From NCBI RefSeq assembly GCF_051912485.1, contig NZ_CP196822.1, positions 124,001 to 188,000 of the forward strand: a DNA stretch of 64,000 bases, read 5' to 3'. A program made the position numbers and the translations under genes. The stretch comes from Nitrobacter sp051912485 (lineage in GTDB: Bacteria; Pseudomonadota; Alphaproteobacteria; Rhizobiales; Xanthobacteraceae). The notes under the pieces are model-generated. The model saw nothing but the letters and a program-made list of their open reading frames with translations, was not told the origin of the DNA and did no database searches. This document shows positions 51,369-58,476 of this stretch, one piece after another (the first letter of the stretch is position 1; every line of letters starts with the position of its first letter).

Positions 51369-51911
51369 ATGGCAGGCGGTCCTGAATTCCCCGGTACGCC
51401 GGATCCGGCCAACGAACTGGCGAGCGACCAGTCGTCCCTCGATCCGCGCGACTTCCGCAATGCGCTCGGCTCCCATCCGACCGGCGTTACCATCATCACG
51501 GCTGCCGACGATGCCGGAAAGCCTCACGGGCTGACCTGCAACTCGTTCGCGTCGGTCTCGCTGAATCCGCCGCTCGTGCTCTGGAGTCTGGTGGTCTATT
51601 CCCGGAACATGAGCGTATTCCAGAACGCCAGCCACTTCTCGGTCAATGTGCTCGGCGTGTCGCAGAAGGCGCTGGCGGTCAAATTTGCGACGCCGTCGAG
51701 CCGCAAGTTCGAAGGGGTCGATTGGACGCCGGGTCTCGGCGGCGCTCCGCTGCTGTCGGGCAGCGTTGCGAATTTTCAATGCCGAACCGTCGATCGCTAT
51801 TACGGCGGAGACCACATCATTTTCCTCGGCGCAGTGGAGTCCTATAGCTACAATCGGGATGAAGCACTGTTGTTTGCCCGCGGCAAATATGGCCGCTTTG
51901 TTGGCGAATGA
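51369..51911 (+). CDS. Flavin reductase partner of the monooxygenase (HsaB/HpaC-like)
   Basis: NAD(P)H:flavin oxidoreductase supplying reduced flavin to the preceding monooxygenase, 180 residues. The split-barrel domain begins at FRNALGSHPTGVTIITAAD and continues GLTCNSFASVSLNPPLVLWSL, NASHFSVNVLGVSQ and FQCRTVDRYYGGDHIIFLGAV, all typical. A Pro/Asp-rich lead of about 28 residues precedes it. The genes are nine bases apart, so one transcript is likely. Confidence 0.9.
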   Translation: MAGGPEFPGTPDPANELASDQSSLDPRDFRNALGSHPTGVTIITAADDAGKPHGLTCNSFASVSLNPPLVLWSLVVYSRNMSVFQNASHFSVNVLGVSQKALAVKFATPSSRKFEGVDWTPGLGGAPLLSGSVANFQCRTVDRYYGGDHIIFLGAVESYSYNRDEALLFARGKYGRFVGE

Positions 51912-51949
51912 TTCAATAGCGTTGAGAGCACCATCGATTTGAGAGCACC

Positions 51950-53170
51950 GTGGCTGATCCGATTCTGATCCTTGGAATCCCCCTCGATTTTATCCTCTTT
52001 GGGTTTGTTCTGCTCGGCATTGCGCTGTTTCACCGGCATACGCTCGCGATCGCATTGATCGGTCTAGCCGTGATCATCAGCTACAAGATCGGCTTTACCG
52101 GATTCAAGTCTGGCACCGGGGTAGCCGGTCTTGGCCACCACATGGAGCACGAGTGGGTTACGCTGGCTAACCTGTTTCTGCTGCTGATGGGATTTGCCAT
52201 CCTGTCGCGACACTTCGAGGAGAGCCGGATTCCGGATGAGATGCCGGCCCTGCTGCCCGATGACTGGAAAGGCGGGGTGGTCCTTCTCGTCATTGTTTTC
52301 GTACTGTCGAGCTTCCTCGATAATATCGCGGGAGCACTGATCGGCGGCACGGTGGCGCGCTACGTCTTTCAGGGAAAGGTCCACATCGGCTATCTGGCCG
52401 CGATCGTCGCGGCCTCCAATGCCGGCGGTTCCGGGAGCGTGGTCGGCGATACGACGACGACGATGATGTGGATCGACGGCGTCAGCCCGCTCAGTGTCCT
52501 GGAAGCTTATGTCGCGGCTGTCGTCGCGTTCGTGATTTTTGCGATACCGGCCGCGATGCAGCAGCATCGCTTTTCGCCGATCGTGAAAAAGCCGCCGAGC
52601 GGGTTGCGCGTGGATGGTGCGCGAGTCTTCATCGTCGCGGCCATCCTGATCGCGGCATTGGTTGCAAACGTGACCGCGAACCTGAAATTTCCGGCGCTGC
52701 TCGACACGCTCCCTGTTCTCGGGCTTGCCGTCTGGGCAGCGATCTTGCTGACGGCGTTCTTGCGCGCGCCGGATTGGACCGTCATGCCCGAGACTTTCAA
52801 GGGGACGATCTTTCTTCTGGCGCTCGTGACCGCCGCCTCGATGATGCCGGTCGAGACATTGCCGGCTGCGTCGTGGCACACGGCACTCGGCCTCGGCTTT
52901 GTTTCGTCAGTCTTCGACAACATCCCGCTCACCGCGCTGGCACTCAAGCAGGGCGGCTATGACTGGGGATTTCTTGCTTATGCCGTCGGCTTCGGCGGTT
53001 CGATGGTGTGGTTCGGCTCCTCCGCGGGCGTGGCGCTGTCGAACATGTATCCCGAGGCAAAATCGGTGGGATTGTGGGTCAGAAACGGATGGCCCATCGC
53101 GGTCGCCTATGTTGTCGGTTTTTTCGTGATGCTGGCCGTCATCGGCTGGCATCCCGATCAGCCCCATTGA
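51950..53170 (+). CDS. Ion transporter superfamily membrane protein (ArsB/NhaD/citrate-transporter-like)
   Basis: A 406-residue protein starting with GTG and having about eleven hydrophobic helices. Two related discontinuous-helix regions, SSFLDNIAGALIGGTVARY plus SNAGGSGSVVGDTTTTMMW, and SSVFDNIPLTALALKQGGY plus GGSMVWFGSSAGVALSNMY, are the inverted-repeat ion sites of the ion transporter superfamily. The substrate could be sodium/proton, or an anion. It is convergent with pncB and near, but not clearly part of, the monooxygenase pair. Confidence 0.82.
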   Translation: MADPILILGIPLDFILFGFVLLGIALFHRHTLAIALIGLAVIISYKIGFTGFKSGTGVAGLGHHMEHEWVTLANLFLLLMGFAILSRHFEESRIPDEMPALLPDDWKGGVVLLVIVFVLSSFLDNIAGALIGGTVARYVFQGKVHIGYLAAIVAASNAGGSGSVVGDTTTTMMWIDGVSPLSVLEAYVAAVVAFVIFAIPAAMQQHRFSPIVKKPPSGLRVDGARVFIVAAILIAALVANVTANLKFPALLDTLPVLGLAVWAAILLTAFLRAPDWTVMPETFKGTIFLLALVTAASMMPVETLPAASWHTALGLGFVSSVFDNIPLTALALKQGGYDWGFLAYAVGFGGSMVWFGSSAGVALSNMYPEAKSVGLWVRNGWPIAVAYVVGFFVMLAVIGWHPDQPH

Positions 53171-53184
53171 AGCGCCAACATGGA

Positions 53185-54489
53185 CTAGACGTGAACGGGG
53201 AAGCGGACACGACCGGCACTTCCGAACACGCGCAGGTAGCGTTCGATCTCCGACGGCTCGCCGGTCGCCTTCTCGGGATTATCCGACAGTTTCACGGCCG
53301 GACGGCCGTTGACCGACGTCACCTTGCAGACGATCGAAATCGGATCGAGGTCGACGGTGCCGTCGGGTGAGCATCCCACGAAGTCGTTGGTCAGGTTGGT
53401 GCCCCAGCCGAAACTCACTCGAACGCGGCCAGCAAAGTGATGATACGTCTCCTCGATCGAATCGACGTCCATGCCGTCGGAAAACACCAGCAGCTTCTCC
53501 CGGGGATCGCGGCCCTTCTGTTTCCACCACTTGAGGATCTCTTCGCCCGCCGCGATCGGCGGCAGGCTGTCCGGGCGAAATCCGGTCCAGTCCGCCACCC
53601 ATTCCGGCGCGTCCCGTAGAAAGGCCTGGGTGCCAAAGGCATCGGGCAGGGCGACCAGCAGATTGCCCCCATAGGTGTGTCGCCATTGGTCGAGGATGCG
53701 ATAGGGCGCCCAGCGCAACGCGGCATCATCGTCGGCGAGCGCAGCCGCGACCATGGGCAGTTCATGGGCGTTGGTGCCGATGGCTTCGAGATCGTTGTCC
53801 ATCGCGAGCAGAACGTTTGACGTGCCGGTGAAGGCGGATCCCAGTCCTTCCTTGGCGGCCTCGACGCACCAGCACTGCCAGAGAAAGCCGTGACGCCGCC
53901 GTGTTCCGAAGTCCGACAGCCACAAGTCATCCAGCTTGCGCAATCGTTCGACCTTGGCCCACAGCTTTGCCTTGGCGCGCGCATAAAGCACATCGAGCGC
54001 GAAACGGCCTTGACCCTTGGTCACTCGGCGCGATCGCAACTCGTTGAGAATGGCGAGCGCCGGGATCTCCCACATGGTGGTGTGGGTCCACGGACCGTGG
54101 AAATGCAGCTCGTACTGGCCGTCGACCTTCCGCAATTCGTATTCGGGAAGCTGGAATGTCGTGAGCCAATCGATGAAGCCCGGCGAGAACATCTGGGTCT
54201 TGCCGTAGAAGGTGTTGCCTGCGAGCCAGATCAACTCGTTCTTGGTGAAGCGGATAGAGCGGGCGTGATCAAGCTGCGCGCGCAGTTCACCTTCGTCGAT
54301 GACCTCGGCGAGGCGGACGTGGCGGCTGCGATTGATGACGGAAAACGTGACGTGCTCGTTGGGGTAGAACTCCCGGATCATCTGCAGCATGAGAATCTTG
54401 TAGAAATCCGTATCGAGCAGGCTGCGCACGATGGGATCGAGGCGCCAGCCGTGATTATAGGTTCGCGTCGCGATATCCGTAACGGTCAT
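53185..54489 (-). CDS. pncB: Nicotinate phosphoribosyltransferase
   Basis: Makes nicotinate mononucleotide from nicotinate and PRPP in NAD salvage. It is 434 residues. The N-terminal SLLDTDFYKILMLQMIREF is the family hallmark. VTFSVINRSRHVRLAEVIDE, the FTGTSNVLLAMD loop and KWWKQKGRDPREKLLVFSDGMD with FGWGTNLTNDF form the active-site blocks. Phosphorylatable histidine is expected near GTNAHELPM. Length agrees with the bacterial type. It stands alone, divergent from lemA. Confidence 0.94.
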   Translation of the reverse strand: MTVTDIATRTYNHGWRLDPIVRSLLDTDFYKILMLQMIREFYPNEHVTFSVINRSRHVRLAEVIDEGELRAQLDHARSIRFTKNELIWLAGNTFYGKTQMFSPGFIDWLTTFQLPEYELRKVDGQYELHFHGPWTHTTMWEIPALAILNELRSRRVTKGQGRFALDVLYARAKAKLWAKVERLRKLDDLWLSDFGTRRRHGFLWQCWCVEAAKEGLGSAFTGTSNVLLAMDNDLEAIGTNAHELPMVAAALADDDAALRWAPYRILDQWRHTYGGNLLVALPDAFGTQAFLRDAPEWVADWTGFRPDSLPPIAAGEEILKWWKQKGRDPREKLLVFSDGMDVDSIEETYHHFAGRVRVSFGWGTNLTNDFVGCSPDGTVDLDPISIVCKVTSVNGRPAVKLSDNPEKATGEPSEIERYLRVFGSAGRVRFPVHV

Positions 54490-54655
54490 GTCCTTAAACT
54501 ATAACGCAGACGAGGGTTTGCGAACAGTCCCGTCCTGCGGGACAGGAGAATTGACAGGGCCATCGCGGCGACATCTGCTACTATTCCGATTGCGCGGCCC
54601 GAGAGGTCGCGCGTCTTTTCCTTAAACGCAGTCTTGATTGTCGGGCAGGAGACAT

Positions 54656-55270
54656 ATGATGCGAAAACTTTTAACGGTACTGGCGGTGCTCGCCACCCTG
54701 AGCCTGACCAATTGCGGCTACAACGCCATTCAGTCGCAGGACGAGCAGATCAAGTCCGATTGGTCCGAAGTGGTCAATCAATACCAGCGCCGCGCCGACC
54801 TGGTGCCGAATCTCGTCAATTCGGTGAAGGGCTTTGCGCAACAGGAGAAGGACGTCCTGCTCGGCGTCACCAACGCGCGCGCCAAGGTCGGTAGCATCCA
54901 GGCGACGCCGGAAGTGCTCAACGATCCCGCGGCGTTTCAGAAATTCCAGGCCGCCCAGGGCGAACTCTCCAGCGCGCTGTCGCGCCTGTTGGTCGTCACC
55001 GAGAATTATCCGCAGCTCAAGTCGGATGCCCTGTTTCGCGATCTGATGAGCCAACTCGAAGGCACCGAGAACCGCATCACCGTGGCGCGCAACCGGTACA
55101 TCAAGGCGGTGCAGGACTACAACGTGACCATCCGCTCGTTTCCTACCAACCTGACCGCGTTGGCGTTGGGTTACAAGACCAAGGCGAACTTCACGGTCGA
55201 CAACGAGAAGGACATCTCGACCGCGCCTAAGGTCGATTTCAATCCGGCGCCGGCCGTGCCGTCGAAGTAG
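54656..55270 (+). CDS. lemA: LemA family lipoprotein
   Basis: A 204-residue lipoprotein: signal LLTVLAVLATLSLTNC with a lipobox cysteine at about residue 20, then the LemA helical domain (IKSDWSEVVNQYQRRADLVPNLV, GFAQQEKDVLLGVTNARAKV, YPQLKSDALFRDLMSQLEGTENRI, ARNRYIKAVQDYN). The start at 54656 follows CAGGAGA. It lies 21 bases before the first TPM-domain gene, the usual LemA-TPM arrangement. The biochemical role is unknown; the family is linked to envelope function. Confidence 0.92.
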   Translation: MMRKLLTVLAVLATLSLTNCGYNAIQSQDEQIKSDWSEVVNQYQRRADLVPNLVNSVKGFAQQEKDVLLGVTNARAKVGSIQATPEVLNDPAAFQKFQAAQGELSSALSRLLVVTENYPQLKSDALFRDLMSQLEGTENRITVARNRYIKAVQDYNVTIRSFPTNLTALALGYKTKANFTVDNEKDISTAPKVDFNPAPAVPSK

Positions 55271-55291
55271 CCGGCGCAGCCGGTGGCGGTG

Positions 55292-56164
55292 ATGCAAACT
55301 TTGAAGGCGGCGCTGCTGGCGCTGATGCTGTGCTGGATCAGCGCGGCATTCGCCGATGTCGCGGTGCCGCCTCTGACCGGGCGCGTGGTCGATCAGACCG
55401 CGACGCTGAGCAGCGATCAGACGGCGTCGCTCGAACAGGAACTGAAAGCGTTCGAGGACCGCAAGGGCAGTCAGGTCGCGGTGCTGATCGTGCCGACGAC
55501 CGAGCCGGAAACGATCGAGCAGTATTCGATCCGCGTTGCCGAACAATGGAAGATTGGCCGCAAGAAGGTTGATGACGGCGCGATCCTCGTCGTCGCCAAA
55601 AACGACCGCAAGTTGCGGATCGAGGTGGGTTACGGCCTCGAGGGCGCGCTGACCGATGTCACCTCGAAACGTATCATCGACGAAGAGATCGTGCCGAAGT
55701 TCAGGAGCGGCGATTTTTCTGGCGGGATCTCCGCCGGTGTGGATCGCATGCTGCGCGTGATCGACGGCGAGCCCTTGCCCGCGCCGAAACCGCAGGGACA
55801 GTACGCGAACAATTTCAACGTCGACGATCTCTTCAATCCGTTTGTCATCGTTGGCGTTCTCGTTCTCGGCGGGATATTTCGCATGGTCTTGGGCCGGCTG
55901 ATCGGCTCGGTGGCGGCTGGCGTGCTTGCCGGCGTCGCAACCTGGTTCTTCGTCGGCTCGCTGATAGTCGCTGCCATCGCGGCGGTGCTGGCGTTCGTCT
56001 TTACGGTAGTGGGCGACACCGTCGCTTCGACCGCGGGGCGGGGGCGCAGCGGCACCTGGATTGGCGGCGGCGGCGGAGGCGGATCGTTCTCGGGCAGCGA
56101 TGGCGGGGGTTTTAGCGGCGGTGGCGGTAGCTTCGGCGGCGGCGGCGCATCGGGGAGCTGGTAG
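55292..56164 (+). CDS. TPM-domain membrane protein (YgcG type) with Gly-rich tail
   Basis: A 290-residue protein from the ATG at 55292 (a GTG three codons earlier is possible). Signal peptide (to about residue 21, AFA-DV), then a periplasmic TPM domain (about 30-150: VVDQTATLSSDQTASLEQELK, GSQVAVLIVPTT, VEQWK-like helix, VGYGLEGALTD), one or two hydrophobic helices (about 175-235) and a tail of Gly/Ser repeats ending GGGGASGSW. The tail is typical of YgcG proteins. It belongs with LemA and the next TPM gene in one operon. Confidence 0.88.
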   Translation: MQTLKAALLALMLCWISAAFADVAVPPLTGRVVDQTATLSSDQTASLEQELKAFEDRKGSQVAVLIVPTTEPETIEQYSIRVAEQWKIGRKKVDDGAILVVAKNDRKLRIEVGYGLEGALTDVTSKRIIDEEIVPKFRSGDFSGGISAGVDRMLRVIDGEPLPAPKPQGQYANNFNVDDLFNPFVIVGVLVLGGIFRMVLGRLIGSVAAGVLAGVATWFFVGSLIVAAIAAVLAFVFTVVGDTVASTAGRGRSGTWIGGGGGGGSFSGSDGGGFSGGGGSFGGGGASGSW

Positions 56165-56166
56165 GC

Positions 56167-56664
56167 ATGGGCATCGGGCGCATTGGCAAGCATCTGCTTG
56201 GGCATCGCTGGCGGGTGCGAAAGCATTTCCCGCCTGAAGCGATGGCCGCCATCGAAAAGGCGATCCGCGCCAGCGAGACGACCCATTCGGGGCAGGTGGT
56301 GTTTGCGGTGGAAGGAGCGCTCGACGGCATCCCCTTGTTCCGCAATCAGCCGGCGCGCGAGCGGGCGCTCGACGTGTTCGCGCATCTGAAAATCTGGGAT
56401 ACCGCGCGTAACAACGGCATCCTGATCTATCTGTTGCTCGCCGACCGTGATGTTGAGATCGTTGCCGATCGCGGCATTCACGCCAGGGTCGGCGCGGCGG
56501 TTTGGAAGACCATCTGTAACGCGATGGAGGCTGAGTTCAAGCAAGGCCGTTTCGAGGCCGGAGTTGTCAAAGGCATCGAAGCCGTCTCCCGGCAGCTTGC
56601 AGAACATTTCCCGAAGCAGGGGACCGGTTCGAACGAACTGCCGGACGCGCCGGTGGTGATTTGA
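56167..56664 (+). CDS. Second TPM-domain protein
   Basis: A 165-residue cytoplasm-facing or loosely attached protein without signal peptide. It carries the short TPM version found downstream of LemA and YgcG: HFPPEAMAAIEKAIRASETTH, GQVVFAVEGALDGIPLF, LDVFAHLKIWDTARNNGILIY, DVEIVADRGIHARVGAAVW. It starts two bases after the preceding stop. Together the three genes form a conserved cluster of unknown function. Confidence 0.88.
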   Translation: MGIGRIGKHLLGHRWRVRKHFPPEAMAAIEKAIRASETTHSGQVVFAVEGALDGIPLFRNQPARERALDVFAHLKIWDTARNNGILIYLLLADRDVEIVADRGIHARVGAAVWKTICNAMEAEFKQGRFEAGVVKGIEAVSRQLAEHFPKQGTGSNELPDAPVVI

Positions 56665-56863
56665 GTTGATCGGCACTCAAAGCGTTCGCGGACAGCTGTC
56701 CGCCGACGCGATGCTCGCCGGCTTGGGCTGGCGCTTGGGCGGCCTTGGTTAAGCCGTTTTGTCGGTCGGAAAAAATCCTAAAATTTCCGTAATGGTCCCC
56801 AAGGTAACGATTCCGCAAGCAATGAAGTTACCAAATGGTCAACCTGTAGTGGAGGTTTTTAAC

Positions 56864-58099
56864 GTGAGCGACCATTCGTCTGATCGGAATAGTGCCCTCG
56901 ACAAACTCGCCGGGATGGACATGGCGTCGAGCACCAGATCTCCAGAGCTTGCGCCGGAGCAGGAATTATCCGCGCCGCCTCCCGACGACATCAAGCCCGA
57001 GGCGCCGAAGATGGAAGCACCGCGGATCGAGCCCGTTGAGACTGAAACTCCGAATGCGGAATTACCCTTGATCGAGCCAAAGACTGAGGTTGAAGCTCCG
57101 AAGGTAGAAGCGCCCAGGGTGGAGGCCGAGACTCCGAAGGTGGACGTGCCCTGGATCGAGCCGAAGATTGAAGCCGAGGCTTCGAGAGTGGAAGCACCGC
57201 GGATCGAGCCCGAGATCAAGGCCGAGTCTCCGAGCGCAGAAGCACCATTGATCGAGCCCAAGGTTGAGGTTGAAGCTCCGAAGATAGAAGCACCCCGGAT
57301 CGCGCCCAGAATTGAGGCTGAAGCTCCGAAGGCTGACGCGTTGCGAGAAACCGGCAAGATCGTGATGGTGGCGCCGTCACGCGACAAGTCATGGGATCGC
57401 TCGACCATCGACCGGGGCAGGGCGGCAGCCAGCGGCACGCAGGCGTCAAGCCGGTTCGGCAAGCGGCGTCTCGCCGCAATTGCGGCGATCGCGGTCTTGG
57501 CCGCGATCACCGGGGCGATCGGCGGTTCACTCGCGACGTCGGGCCGCGGCCACAGCGTTGCAAGTGAACAGTCCTCGGCGATGGCGAGCCAAACCCAGGC
57601 ATTGGAGGCCACGATCAAGCAGCTCGAGTCTGAGGTTGCCACGCTGAAGACGGGCATCGCTCGCTCGGCGAAGGGCGACGCCGGCCAGTTCGCCAAGGTC
57701 AACGATCGCCTGGACAAGGTTGAAAAGGCGCATGCCGAGTCTGCGGCCAAGCTAACCAAGCTCAATGAGACGCTGGACAAGCAGCATGTGGCCGTCGCGC
57801 CGGTGGCATCTCCAACGACTGCCGCGGCTAACGTGACAGGGTCGATTCCAACTACCGCTGCCGCTGCCGCGCAGGTGCCACTGCCGGCGCCGAAGCCAGC
57901 AGCAGCGCGTCTGCCCTCGGTCGAGGGTTGGGTATTGCGCGACGTCGCCAATGGCGGTGCAGTGATCGAAGGGCGCAGCGGCATCTACGAGGTGTACACT
58001 GGCGATCCGGTGCCCGGGCTTGGCCGCGTCGATGCGATCCGCAAGCAGGACGGTCGCTGGGTCGTCGTCACCAGCAGAGGTCTGGTCGTTGCGCGCTGA
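56864..58099 (+). CDS. Repetitive Glu/Pro-rich single-span membrane protein
   Basis: A 411-residue protein. I start at the GTG at 56864 because GGAGG lies seven bases upstream; earlier in-frame starts at 56759, 56792 and 56822 lack such a site. Residues about 25-165 are irregular repeats around EAPRIEP, VEAPKVEA and PWIEPKIEAEA. A basic stretch and one hydrophobic helix (about 207-225, LAAIAAIAVLAAITGAIGG) follow. Then come a coiled coil (about 240-300) and a C-terminal domain (about 345-411, VEGWVLRDVANGGAVIEGRSG). The C-terminal block is common in Bradyrhizobium membrane proteins. Possible envelope-spanning linker; function unknown. Confidence 0.75.
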   Translation: MSDHSSDRNSALDKLAGMDMASSTRSPELAPEQELSAPPPDDIKPEAPKMEAPRIEPVETETPNAELPLIEPKTEVEAPKVEAPRVEAETPKVDVPWIEPKIEAEASRVEAPRIEPEIKAESPSAEAPLIEPKVEVEAPKIEAPRIAPRIEAEAPKADALRETGKIVMVAPSRDKSWDRSTIDRGRAAASGTQASSRFGKRRLAAIAAIAVLAAITGAIGGSLATSGRGHSVASEQSSAMASQTQALEATIKQLESEVATLKTGIARSAKGDAGQFAKVNDRLDKVEKAHAESAAKLTKLNETLDKQHVAVAPVASPTTAAANVTGSIPTTAAAAAQVPLPAPKPAAARLPSVEGWVLRDVANGGAVIEGRSGIYEVYTGDPVPGLGRVDAIRKQDGRWVVVTSRGLVVAR

Positions 58100-58194
58100 C
58101 GTCGGTCCGCGGCCTCGCGACCGGATAGAGCGCGGCGGAACTATTCCGTCCGTCGGGATTTGATGGCGCGACCATACATTTCCGCAGGGTGGCG

Positions 58195-58362
58195 ATGAGC
58201 GAGCCGGAGCAGAGCGAAAAGGAGCGCAATCGCGAGATTGCTCAAAACGAGAGCGCCCGCGGAGCGGTCAGCGCAGTGCGCCTCAGTTCATGGGCTATCG
58301 GCATTGCCGTCATTCTGGGCCTGATCGCGCTCGGCCTCGCGTCGCCGTGGTTGGGGCGCTAG
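58195..58362 (+). CDS. Small membrane protein, 55 residues
   Basis: A short gene: a highly charged N-terminus (SEPEQSEKERNREIAQNES) and one C-terminal helix (WAIGIAVILGLIALGLASPW). The ATG at 58195 has GCAGGGTGG upstream at about ten bases. The tidy charged-then-hydrophobic layout supports a real tail-anchored membrane protein. No family recognised. It is followed directly by repeat copy E. Confidence 0.6.
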   Translation: MSEPEQSEKERNREIAQNESARGAVSAVRLSSWAIGIAVILGLIALGLASPWLGR

Positions 58363-58422
58363 TTTTGGTTTGACGCGTTTTCTTCACGCGAACCGGTATC
58401 CACTTCGCTCGAAAACGCTATA
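58363..58422 (-). repeat. Dispersed palindromic repeat, copy E
   Basis: Minus-strand copy. Read in that direction: TATAGCGTTTTCGAGCGAAG, GGATACCGGTTCGCG, GAAGAAAACGCGTC. It is nearly identical to copies A-C in this part and sits between converging genes. Confidence 0.82.
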
Positions 58423-58476
58423 GAGGGCCACTCGTCATTCCCCGATGCGGGATTGCGCATCCGGGAATGTCGTTGA

